Part shown: positions 12,306-21,484 of the stretch, piece by piece
Layout of the letters: each line of letters opens with the position of its first letter
Position numbering within the stretch: position 1 is the first letter of the stretch
Position numbers and translations under genes: made by a program
Notes under the pieces: model-generated
What the model was told of the DNA's origin: nothing
Seen by the model: the letters and a program-made list of their open reading frames with translations, nothing else
The model's database searches: none
Origin: Aphanomyces cochlioides
Taxonomy: Eukaryota; Oomycota; Saprolegniomycetes; Saprolegniales; Verrucalvaceae
Assembly (NCBI GenBank): GCA_019828595.1
Contig: JAHQRK010000017.1
Coordinates: forward strand, 1,116,001 to 1,180,000
Length of the DNA stretch: 64,000 nt
Direction: 5' to 3'

Positions 12306-13119
12306 CGCGTTTTTGGACTCGTCAATAGTCCCTTCCCTCTTGGCTGCGTCATGGTAGCTCCATCGTTCCTTGTTGGCACGTACGGTAGTTTCCACCGTAC
12401 CATTAAGCAGACATACACGAATAAAGTTGCGAGAAAACGACGGCCGTGCACTCATCTTCTCCGGCTTTCGTCTCCGGCCCATCGCATTCTTCATGTTGCC
12501 AAAGCAACGCTCATGTTCTCATGCGCAATGCTAGAATCGTGGATACACTGTAGCGTGGGACGCTGTTTCGCGATCCTACAGTGCGAGCACACTGCACGAC
12601 AGCAGGTTGCTCCAACACACCAGTACAATCCGACCTCTCTCGGAGCACTTCTTCAGCGCACATCTCGTTCATCTCTCGACGAACTTTGCTGGAGCGTCCA
12701 CCGCGGTGGATCTCCTCCGCCGTCCAAGCTCAACGTTTGAGCTCTTCCAGCTCATCTCCATCAACTTGACCGTGCGCTTAGTGCTTTGTTCCAATATACT
12801 GTCGACACTTTCTCCACCATATTTTGACCACCATATGGCGGACTTTATCAAAAGTATACAAACTTCAAGATAAAAAAGAGGCTGCGACTCGGTAATGGTG
12901 TAACTCACAATGTTCCATACAGCTTCTAACAAGTTACAATGCATATTTTCTTGTCTAAACCCATACGAACTTTAAATATAACGTTCAACCCGACATTTTA
13001 TATGAAAGTTTATATAAAAATATTATTCAAAATATTCAAGTTAATCCCTGAGAAGAAAAAAAGGTCATGGCGTCTGAGCCGCACTGCACCGCACAATTCG
13101 TTTGACTTTGCTTCGGACG
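12306..13119. other. Gene-free stretch upstream of the GH72 gene
   Basis: Short frames only, none convincing. There is a small hairpin (GTCCACCGCGGTGGATC, 12696-12712). The region becomes AT-rich from 12930 to 13060, as expected for the promoter side of the glucanosyltransferase gene. Confidence 0.4.
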
Positions 13120-14781
13120 ATGGCACCAAGGTCTCTCTTGGTATGTTTGCTAGCGGCGATCGGGTGCTACGTGCACGCCCTCGCGCCCATTGTGGTCCGC
13201 GGAAATTACATGTACAACTCGGTCACCGGCGAGCGCTTCATCATGCGCGGCATCACGTACGAGTACGATGTGTCGAACGACAACTATGAAAAAAAGAGCA
13301 AGGCGGCAATCACGCGTGCAGTGACGGACTTCAACGGCACGCTCAACACGCTGCGTATCTACCAGATCAACCCGGAGAAGAACTATTCGGATTTTATGAC
13401 GCACATGGAACAAGAAGGTATCTACGTCATGCTCGCCGCGTCGCCAGGTTCCCAAGGATATTTTGGCAGCTACCAGTGGTCTGTGATCGCCAAGGCGTCC
13501 CCGCCATGGGGCAACCCCACGTGCTACCCATCGTACTTGCTTCACTACGCCAAGGCGATCGCCACCGTGTTTGCCCCGTACAACCACACGCTCGGCTTGG
13601 TCATGGCGAATGAAGTCATGCAGGCGTCGCTCATTGCTGCCCCTTGCGTCAAGCGATACGTCGCTGATTTGAAAGAGTGGATGCGTTCCAAGCATGACCG
13701 CATGCGTCTGTTGCCACTTGCTTATGCTGCTGCAGATGGTGCTTACGTTGGTGAGAAAGGCCAAAAGGAGAAACCAGCGACTCTTGTCGATGCCAACGAG
13801 TACGCCACCGTCAAGATCCAAGGTCTATTGTGCGGTGACACGATGGTGAATGGCCAGATGCAGTCGAGCATTGACATTTACATGATCAACGAGTACCGCT
13901 ACTGCCCAGGCTCTGTCTTTGAAAACACGTACGGTCCGTTGCTCTCGATGGCCTCTGGCTTGCCGATTGTCATCGCATTGGGGGAATTCGGCTGCGACAA
14001 AAACCCTCCCCGTGACTTTGCGATGATCCAGTACCTCTTTGGCGACTCGACGACGTCCAAGGGTTTCTCGGACGTCTTCTCTGGCGGGTATGTCTACTCG
14101 TTTGGTGAAGCAAACTTGCCCTCCGGTACATTCTACCCTCTCTTCACGGGTGGCGAGCAATCCATCACCGGCAACGTCGGCACCAACCCGACGCCGGCCT
14201 ACTTTAACCTCATCAAGAAGTTCAAGGAATATCCTCCATTCACGGACTACGACAAGGCGACGTGGAACGCTGCCAACGCCACGGATCGATGCACGTGGCA
14301 GCCTTCAGTGCCGTCCAAGGTTCAATCGTTCAACAAGCGAGCGACGACGTACGGCTGGATCACCAACGACTGCTCGAATGTCAAGATTGTCTCGTCGGAC
14401 TGGTGGTGGATGGATTCCCGCGAAGGCGCTGCCTGCTGGGGCGATGGAGCTCCGTGCGATGTCCAAGTGACCAAAGATGCGTCCAAACCATCGCAGCAAG
14501 CGATTTGCGGCGGCTGGACGCCAAGCAACTGCGCCAAGGACGACGACTGCGGCAAGACGGGCAAGTGCTCCAATGGCAAATGCCAGTGCACCAACTGCAT
14601 GACCGGCGCCGGTTGCAAGATCGCCATCAACGACGAGTCTGTCTGCTCGACCAAGACGACGCTCAGCCCGACAACGTCCAAAGACTTGGCAACGGCGCCG
14701 TCGTCCACGGAAAACCCCTCGTCGGCTCCATTCTTGTCGTTAAGTCTAGCGTCGCTCGTCTTGTGCCTTTTGATAGCTTAA
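13120..14781 (+). CDS. GPI-anchored beta-1,3-glucanosyltransferase, GH72 (Gas/Gel family)
   Basis: Cell-surface enzyme of 553 residues that would cut and re-join beta-1,3-glucan chains during wall assembly. There is a signal peptide at about residues 1-21 (MAPRSLLVCLLAAIGCYVHA). The GH72 barrel follows, with MRGITYEYD, the acid/base glutamate E165 in MANEVM and the nucleophile E289 in GEFGC. After the barrel comes a cysteine-rich module (CAKDDDCGKTGKCSNGKCQC), then a Ser/Thr-rich stretch and a hydrophobic tail (SLSLASLVLCLLIA) typical of GPI attachment. It is intronless. I chose the ATG at 13120 because it begins the signal peptide and there is no in-frame ATG upstream. It converges with the coiled-coil gene, with 36 bp between the stops. 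Confidence 0.93.
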   Translation: MAPRSLLVCLLAAIGCYVHALAPIVVRGNYMYNSVTGERFIMRGITYEYDVSNDNYEKKSKAAITRAVTDFNGTLNTLRIYQINPEKNYSDFMTHMEQEGIYVMLAASPGSQGYFGSYQWSVIAKASPPWGNPTCYPSYLLHYAKAIATVFAPYNHTLGLVMANEVMQASLIAAPCVKRYVADLKEWMRSKHDRMRLLPLAYAAADGAYVGEKGQKEKPATLVDANEYATVKIQGLLCGDTMVNGQMQSSIDIYMINEYRYCPGSVFENTYGPLLSMASGLPIVIALGEFGCDKNPPRDFAMIQYLFGDSTTSKGFSDVFSGGYVYSFGEANLPSGTFYPLFTGGEQSITGNVGTNPTPAYFNLIKKFKEYPPFTDYDKATWNAANATDRCTWQPSVPSKVQSFNKRATTYGWITNDCSNVKIVSSDWWWMDSREGAACWGDGAPCDVQVTKDASKPSQQAICGGWTPSNCAKDDDCGKTGKCSNGKCQCTNCMTGAGCKIAINDESVCSTKTTLSPTTSKDLATAPSSTENPSSAPFLSLSLASLVLCLLIA

Positions 14782-14817
14782 GTTGACATGGTAATGGAAT
14801 GTGGATTCAAAATAGCA

Positions 14818-16354
14818 TTATGCGAGCAGCGCGGCGGGGGCCGTCGGGTCGACTTTGTGTTTGTACTTGTCGAAGAAGAGCGTGATCGCCTTGGTCAGCG
14901 CTGACGTGGGAGAGACGCGATCGGGTTGTCCTTTTATCGGCGGCTTGGTCCTACAAACCAAACAACCATGAGGAATGCTCAACAGCGTACGCGCTTCGTA
15001 CGCTGTGATGCGCTTCGTAAGCCAGTTGTGCCATGTGTGGTAGGGCATTTCAGCCATGAGAGCCTCGCGAAACCACGCTTCAATCGTCTGACGGCTCGAT
15101 CCATCCTTGAATTGGTCTTGGGCTTGATGTTCGAGGATAATGCCAAGCGCGGTGAGGTTGAAAAAACTCTCGAGGCGGTCGAACGACGCCGTCGCGGCAA
15201 TGTCTTCGTACGATGAGATCGACGAACGTGTCGGCATGGCCATCTGCAACGATTCGAGCTCTTTCTCGAGCCGACTGCATTTGTGCATCCACGTTTGGAT
15301 CAAGTTGGCATTTGTGTCCACGTCATGTGTCTGAGCGCGCAGCGCTTCATGCAATTCCTACAACAACTCCGTCATGGATTTGAAAACGTCGGTGGATTTT
15401 ACATCGATCTCGGTCCGTAATCGATTCTCTTCGAGTTCTCTACGTGGTGATGAGACCAGCGCATGTGGATGGCATTGCACCGCTCTAAGAAGGCTTGCTG
15501 AAAGAGATCAAGCTTGGTTTGGGCGGCGGCCACTTTTTCAGCGAGGACGGCATTTCGAGCTTCGAGGGATTTGCGCACCTTTGCTTCAATGGCCGACGAT
15601 GTCTTCATTTGGTGGATGATGTCAAGTGTGTCTCGCTTTGTCTGTTGGAGACGGCGAATGTACTCGTCCTTGTCTTTCTCTCGCTTGAGAGCATTATGTA
15701 GCTGAAAGTCCTTGCCTTCGAGCTCACGCCGCAGCAGATCCAAGTCTGCAACAACCTGTGGAGAGCTGGCATAACGTCATAGAGTGTGATCCAGTGTCGA
15801 CGAAGTTCGTACATGCGGGGCTCTTCGCTACAAGTGCAAGATTGTGTGGGCAATTGCTGCAGTTGAAAGATTTCGTCTTCAAATTCATGGCATTTCCTGC
15901 TATGTATGAGCTGAAGTCAACATGAGCGACGAACAATTTCCATCCATCGCGGTCACTCTGCAGTGCTTCTCGATGCCTTTCCAAGGTTTGAATCTCGCCC
16001 TTGAGCTCTGCAATTGCGCCTTCTTGTGCTACTTGCATTCTATATTCTCGTCGGGTTGATCCTCGTCCATCCTCGTGCTTTACCTCTCCATAGCGACCAC
16101 CAGCTCTTCATTCTTCGCAACAAGCAGGAGGCCGTATGTTGCAGCTTGTCTGAGTTCCTACATGGAGTCTGTGAAGATCACTGACTCTCGAGTCGCAAAC
16201 TTTGTCCATGTCATCGAGCTGGGTGCGAAGTTCGTCCATCGTGTATTCCATCGAACCGCCATGGCTAAACGCAGACCTCAATCAGCGGGTAGTTTTATAG
16301 AATTAGGCACCTGCTGAACCGCCGTTCCATGATCTCGACCTCATTATTGTTCAT
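14818..16354 (-). CDS. Coiled-coil protein with a CC1-box-like motif (candidate dynein adaptor)
   Basis: About 408 residues from eight exons. Introns on the plus-strand scale are 15358-15402, 15440-15480, 15746-15801, 15900-15934, 16040-16083, 16158-16200 and 16265-16310. The spliced N-terminus contains ELRQAATYGLLLVAKNEEL (about residues 37-55). This matches the AAxxG 'CC1 box' pattern that Spindly and BICD-type adaptors use to bind the dynein light intermediate chain. Long heptad-rich helices follow (IAELKGEIQTLERHREALQ, REDYxRRLQQ-like segments). The C-terminal 180 residues are less coiled (FDRLESFFNLTALGIILEHQ). An adaptor role is inference. One more upstream exon is possible (16388-16450 splices in frame), so the true start may lie further upstream. 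The 3' end converges on the GH72 gene. Confidence 0.7.
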
Positions 16355-17079
16355 TGCTGAGCCAGAGAGGTTGCTCGCAAGGTGCAACCAGAGCAATCCA
16401 GTGTCATTTGCACATGCTCCATGAGGAGTTGCGTTTCTTCATCCACGACGTATTGGCAAATGATCTATTGCATAATTTTATAACATTGTATCTTGTAAAT
16501 ATATGAAATTAAATAAATACTTTGATATTACCATAGTTTGTCCACTCAGTTCGGATAACCTTTATTCAAGGCAACACGTACTTGAATCCAGTATTACTAT
16601 TTGACCCTCTTGTTGTATCGACAGACCAAATGAACCCCCTTTTTGCACTTTTCACGATATTCGACCCTCTATAATAGGATTATGCGCTTCGCATGGTTGT
16701 ACCTTCCTTCGTCAAAAAATAATTCAAAGAATTCCAAAACAAATTGAAAAAAATCGAAATTCCGCATAGACTTAACTACCAAGGTCACTATCGTGATCCT
16801 TTCAGAGCCTCCAAGCCTTGGAACGAGAAGTTGAAAATCGCTGCTTTTCCTGAGGATTATTGATTCACGGCGAATGTGAAAATTGTGTTCAAAGAAAGCC
16901 CTGTGTTCGTTCTCAACATTTTCGACTATTTTCCGGACATTATCCGGATAATTAAGTTTTTTTATTATTTGTTGATTATATCTTGATATATGTGTTGAAA
17001 TAGAATTTTATGAATTTTATTACCGCAACGTGTTTGGTGTCCAAGCATTTTGATCTCTTTGGCAACATTTGTCGACAAG
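16355..17079. other. Intergenic, AT-rich, between divergent genes
   Basis: Apart from the possible extra first exon of the coiled-coil gene (up to about 16530), no coding signal is visible. TTTGACCCTC occurs twice (about 16600 and 16658). A pair of CCGGA-containing sites occurs at 16931-16950. Confidence 0.4.
16931..16950. promoter_or_regulatory. Paired CCGG palindromes upstream of OLA1
   Basis: TTCCGGAC and ATCCGGAT sit 11 bp apart, about one helical turn, 130 bp upstream of the OLA1 start. The second site is the same 8-mer that forms the 21-bp phased array at 31831-31901, so it may be bound by the same factor. This is inference from sequence alone. Confidence 0.35.
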
Positions 17080-18395
17080 ATGCCGCCCAAGAAGAAGGAT
17101 GAAGTAGGAAACAATGCAGGTTCATCGACTCACGATGCGTTTGTGCATAGGCCCCTAAGGTCTATTTGGGCCGCCCCACCAACAACGTCAAGATTGGTAT
17201 TGTCGGTTTGCCCAACGTTGGCAAGTCGACGTTTTTCAACACGTTGTCGAAGCTCAACATTCCCGCGGAAAACTTTCCTTTCTGCACGATCGAGCCAAAT
17301 CAGGCTATTATTCCCGTGCCAGATCAACGCTTCACGTGGTTGTGCGATAAGTACAAGCCTGCGTCCGAAGTGCCTCCTGTAATCCACGTCACGGATATTG
17401 CCGGATTGGTCAAGGGTGCTGCCGAAGGTGCTGGTTTGGGCAATGCCTTTTTGTCGCACATCCAAGCCGTCGATGCTATCTATCACATGGTCCGCGCTTT
17501 CGACTCGTCCGATGTGACCCACGTCGAAGGTAACGTCGACCCTGTTCGTGACATGCAAATTATCTTGCACGAATTGCGCTTGAAGGATATTGAACGTGTC
17601 AGGAAGCAAGCCGATGGCATGAAGAAGAACGTTGAACGTGGCTTGGGTGGCAAGGAAAAGAAGATGGAGTACGAAGCGTACCTCAAGGTCTTGGAATGGC
17701 TTGAAGCTGGCAAGGATGTCTCGTTCGGTGCTTGGAGCGCCTTCGAAGTCGAAGTTCTCAACACCATGCAATTGCTGACTGCCAAGCCCGTCGTCTTCTT
17801 GGTCAACGTGAGCAAGCGTGACTACTTGCGCAAGGGCAACAAGTACTTGCCTGCTATTGCTGAATTCGTGGCTGCCCGTGGGGGTAACGAAACCGTGTTG
17901 CCCATCTCATGTGAATTCGAAATGGAAATGATGGACTTGGACATGGCTGGCCAAGGCGAAGAATACCGCAAGGCCAACCCAACGCACAAGAGCTCCTTGA
18001 ACCGTGTTCTCAAGCTCGGATACCATGCTTTGGGTTTGATCCACTTTTTCACGGCTGGCAAAGATGAAGTCCGTGGCTGGACCATCCGCAAGGGTCGTAA
18101 GGCACCACAAGCCGCCGGTGTCATCCACTCCGACTTCGAAAAGGGCTTTATCATGGCTGAAGTGCAAGCGTTTGCCGACTTGAAAGAATGTAAGTTGACA
18201 CTCATTTGACGATGGACGTATCTAAATCTGATGCGTAGTGGGCTCGGAAGATGCTGTCAAGAAGGCTGGCAAATTGAAGCAACAAGGCAAAAACTACGAA
18301 GTAAGTCGCGGGAATGCAATCCTTGGTGGCTCATGCGTGTATACCTCATCTAGGTCGAAGATGGCGACATTATCTTCTTCAAGTTTAACAACTAG
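17080..18395 (+). CDS. OLA1: Obg-like ATPase 1 (OLA1/YchF)
   Basis: Cytosolic P-loop ATPase of the Obg/YchF family, 388 residues in four exons (introns 17104-17150, 18190-18238, 18301-18353). It begins MPPKKKDE, then splices into LGRPTNNVKIGIVGLPNVGK, which contains the Walker A loop GLPNVGKST. NFPFCTIEPNQ and DIAGLVKGAAEGAGLGNAFL are the switch I and G3-like segments. LVNVSKRD fills the G4 position, so it lacks the classical NKxD, as expected for the ATP-preferring OLA1 group. The C-terminal TGS domain ends GDIIFFKFNN. Length and order match eukaryotic OLA1. It converges with the WKF gene, with 69 bp between stops. Confidence 0.97.
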
Positions 18396-18464
18396 ACAAT
18401 TTATTCTTGCATCTAGCAGCAGATCACTTAATGAACGATGCTTTATGCAATTCCACGAGTTTAT

Positions 18465-18977
18465 CTAAGCTAACACTTTGGCGATTTGAAAAGCTCGCTT
18501 GAGCTTTCTTCGCTCGAGTTTTTGTTGAAGTGTTTGGTCCTTTTCGTCGATTTTCTCCATCTCGCCCATGGTTTCAACGATCTGTTGGGCATCACGAAGC
18601 ACACGTTCGCGAGCTGTGCCTTGCATGCCACCGAGGTATTCCAAAACGATCGCAAAGAGTGCTTTGTTGACTACGTCTGCACGATACATCCACCGCAATA
18701 TCCACACTTGCTTGGCTTTTTTGAACCGCCACGTTGGCGCGTCTGGAGTCTCTGAGGAAGCAGCAGACGATCCTTTGACATGCGCTTGCCATGATTCCAA
18801 GTAATACTTGGCTTCTTGAATCAGTTCCGGCGACGGTTTGTTCTCCATGTCGTTGCTATTGCCTGTGACTGGCTTTTCATCTTCTTTTTCTTCTTTCTTG
18901 CCAGCTTCAGCTTCTTTTTCGCTCTTGTAGCGCTTCTTGGCCGCTTCGCCCGTGTTTCGGCGCCGTTTTCCTCCCAT
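18465..18977 (-). CDS. WKF-domain protein (C7orf50/DUF2373-like)
   Basis: 170 residues, intronless. The N-terminal half is very basic and charged (KKRYKSEKEAEAGKKEEKED), a likely nucleolar or nuclear tail. The C-terminal half has APTWRFKKAKQVWILRWMY and LEYLGGMQGTARERVL. These match the WKF domain of human C7orf50, a family linked to nucleoli and ribosome production but with no established reaction. The ATG of MGGKRRRN was chosen; the in-frame codon further upstream is TTG. A TTGATTGGCTAAAAATGTAAC element lies 130 bp upstream. Confidence 0.78.
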   Translation of the reverse strand: MGGKRRRNTGEAAKKRYKSEKEAEAGKKEEKEDEKPVTGNSNDMENKPSPELIQEAKYYLESWQAHVKGSSAASSETPDAPTWRFKKAKQVWILRWMYRADVVNKALFAIVLEYLGGMQGTARERVLRDAQQIVETMGEMEKIDEKDQTLQQKLERRKLKRAFQIAKVLA

Positions 18978-19104
18978 CGATTTCAATTTGTGATTTTATT
19001 GGCCAATGCTGTCCATCTCAATCAATAACTGTATCAATTTATACTAAAATTTGACTCGATGTCTGAGATTGGAAACTCTAAGATATTATATTTCACAGTA
19101 TCTC

Positions 19105-19127
19105 AATTGATTGGCTAAAAATGTAAC
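19105..19127 (+). promoter_or_regulatory. Extended CCAAT-type element
   Basis: A stretch reading ATTGATTGGCTAAAAATGTA nearly duplicates one just upstream of the MYND-PDZ gene (54694-54716), which differs at only about two of 23 positions. It lies between the WKF gene start and the SETD9-like stop. A promoter role for the WKF gene is inferred. Confidence 0.35.
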
Positions 19128-19136
19128 CGACGTTTT

Positions 19137-20489
19137 CTAGCTCCACATTTTCAAATCTTCGTCTCGGTTGACCGGCGTGTACCAAGCGGGGTACTCCATA
19201 TTGGGATTGTATCTAGAGATAGATGAGCAATCCACGCCATTGCATGACCTTGATACGTACCGGTAGTTTAGAAAGAGCTCCTCGTCTTGGATGTCGTTCA
19301 AAGCGACCAAAACAAGTCCCTACAACTTCCGTGAGATAGTTCTGACACAGAGCCAACGCATACATGCACAAGAGCTCGCTTGCCATACATGGCCAACATG
19401 GATGGAGGATGGATGAAACGATTTGGAATGAACGAGTTGAAAGGTTCGGTTGTGAATGGTTCTAGTCGAAACCATGAGTTTGCCAACGAGAGCGATCTGA
19501 TATACCTTCGGGCGGAAAATCAAAAGCCATTGGAATGACATTCGGAGTTGTCTGTGGCGGTGGATGGTTCACCATTTGAGCTAACGCAAAGTGATTCTTG
19601 TGCGGAATATCTACACACGAGATTGAGTGGCTAAACCGAAAAATGGATGAACCTTCGCCAGTCGCATCGATAATGGCGCCGTCGAATCTTGCGCGAGCAT
19701 AAGGATTATTTGAGACAACATGCAGATATTTCTAGGAAATTGACATGACCCAGCTTCAATGGGCATGCAATACCTTGCGGTAGTGCTCGGATAAGTAGAC
19801 CGTTCCGGGAAAGAACGCCTAACGGCTTCACTCAAGACGCGCCAACGGAGGGTCAACTTACAACTGCCGTACCCGCAGGTACATGTCCATCGAGGAACAA
19901 GCCACGACCTGCATCTGGAATCGTCGAATCGCGCACAGAGAGCGAATATCCAAGTTCTTGGCGAATGAATTCCTCGAGCGACTACGAAACAAGAACGTCA
20001 AACGCAAGCGAGTGCAAGGAATTACCTGTTCAGGCTTTGACGGAGCCGGCGTTTCCTCTGTGATGGACAAGATGTTGGGTTTTCCAGTCGTGGTGGACGC
20101 ATTGGCTCGGACAAGCACATCAAACACTTCTTTAGTCTGCAACACTAGCGCTTGCTGGGCTAACGTTTTGTGTTCTTCATATGCCTTGACTTCCATGTGC
20201 TCGACTGCCTGCTGAAACAACGCACCCTTCTCTCTAATCCACAACCCGTTGGTTCATCCGTTTGCGCGAGGTGGCCTTACTCTGGCACGTCTGTTGGTGA
20301 GTTCACAAGCAGTTCTTTGAAATGTGTCAACATGGCTACGGTAGCCATGTCCATTTGCTCCTGCACGCTGTCAATTCTATGCGTTCAAGCAGAATGTACC
20401 TGGAATCGTCGGCCAGCGGTCGTGCCCGCTAGGGCATACTGGACTCGCTGGAAGATGGACACCATGCCAGTCGAAATCGCCAAGTTCAT
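19137..20489 (-). CDS. SETD9: SETD9-like SET-domain protein
   Basis: 325 residues over nine exons. Introns on the plus-strand scale are 19213-19260, 19320-19363, 19462-19505, 19732-19773, 19820-19862, 19982-20025, 20234-20280 and 20377-20439. The N-terminal 115 residues are helical. The SET fold starts at STIPDAGRGLFLDGHVPAGT and continues with AFFPGTVYL. It then has NHFALAQMVNH, the position of the NPLAVGQYVNN segment of human SETD9, and DIQDEELFLNYRY, the C-terminal SET motif with the catalytic-region Tyr. It should therefore be a lysine methyltransferase or a relative; the substrate is unknown. The domain order and the PGTVY segment point to SETD9 rather than SETD7/8 or SMYD. The divergent neighbour V-ATPase c'' shares its CCAAT-rich promoter. 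Confidence 0.82.
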
Positions 20490-20510
20490 AGCATTTTTTA
20501 TAACATGAAA

Positions 20511-20660
20511 TTTCGACCAATCAGAAATTATAATGACATATTTTCTGATTGGTCGAAATAAATGTTTTATTTAAGCCAATTAAAATAATTCATTAAAATA
20601 TATTTATAAATAATAGCCAATAAAAATTCATTAAATAATTATATGCATTTTGATTGGCTA
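20511..20660. promoter_or_regulatory. Bidirectional promoter with five CCAAT boxes, two in a palindrome
   Basis: The 240-bp gap between the divergent SETD9-like and V-ATPase c'' genes has CCAAT-type sites at about 20516, 20546, 20574, 20615 and 20652. The first two sit in perfect 17-bp inverted arms (20511-20527 and 20542-20558, arm TTTCGACCAATCAGAAA). The likely binder is an NF-Y type factor, by analogy. Confidence 0.6.
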
Positions 20661-20729
20661 TAAAGTTGCTGCCGTATATTTTCGGCTGGCTGTTTCACTT
20701 TTTCCCAAGGAACAAGGAGCAAGAAAGCG

Positions 20730-21450
20730 ATGAGCGCAGCCACGGACGAATTGTTCAACCAAGGTAAGCCAGGTGCCGTCAAGAGGCGTGTAGATGGAGA
20801 AAGAATTGACATTTGACACGCCGTCGATCGGACTGGAGTGTCTTCGCGGAATTTTTCAGGATGTGGTGACCTCACGATCGTGTGATAGGTTGGGGCGATA
20901 TCTTGACCCATATCTCGCCATACGCATGGGGAAGCTTGGGTATTGCTGTCGGCTTGGGATTTTCCGTGATCGGTGCTGCATGGTATATTGCTCTTTCGAC
21001 GAGATGAGTCTCATACGATGTAGGGGTATATTCTTGACGGGATCTAGTTTGCTCGGTGCGTCCGTGAAAGCCCCACGCATTCGAACGAAGAACTTGGTCT
21101 CGATCATTTTCTGCGAAGCGACGGCTATATACGGCGTTATCATTTCGATCATCTTGCTCAACAAGATGGACGTGCCTGCTGTCCGTCTCCCTTCGGACCC
21201 TCCTCTCAGTCTCGACCAAATGTACTTTGCCGGTTATGCTGTTTTTGGCTCGGGTTTGGCCGTCGGCCTGACCAACGTTGCCAGTGGTGTGTCTGTCGGC
21301 ATTGCTGGAAGCAGTTGTGCGTTGGCAGATGCCCAAAATGCCGCGTTGTACGTCAAGATCTTGATTGTCGAAATCTTTGCGAGTGCGTTGGGCATCTTTG
21401 GCGTGATTGTCGGCATCATCGTCTCCAACAACGCCGCTTTCCCCAAGTAA
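20730..21450 (+). CDS. VMA16: V-type H+-ATPase proteolipid subunit c''
   Basis: 184-residue integral membrane subunit of the V0 proton-translocating ring, in endomembranes. Two introns (20764-20888 and 20983-21023); the first, 125 nt, is the longest intron in the window. After MSAATDELFNQGWGD come four hydrophobic helices. The proton-carrying glutamates are seen in SIIFCEATAIYG and in ILIVEIFASALG, the two-glutamate pattern that separates c'' from c. The 5' exon and the two short joins are supported by frame (555 coding bases). It converges with SPEF2, with 34 bp between stops. Confidence 0.95.
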
Positions 21451-21484
21451 TTTGACCAACTTTATAATGGAAGCATGATTTCAT

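Noticed and set aside
16158..16185. A 28-nt intron in the CC1-box gene
   Set aside because: An alternative donor 15 bases upstream gives a normal 43-nt intron in the same frame, so the short version is not needed.
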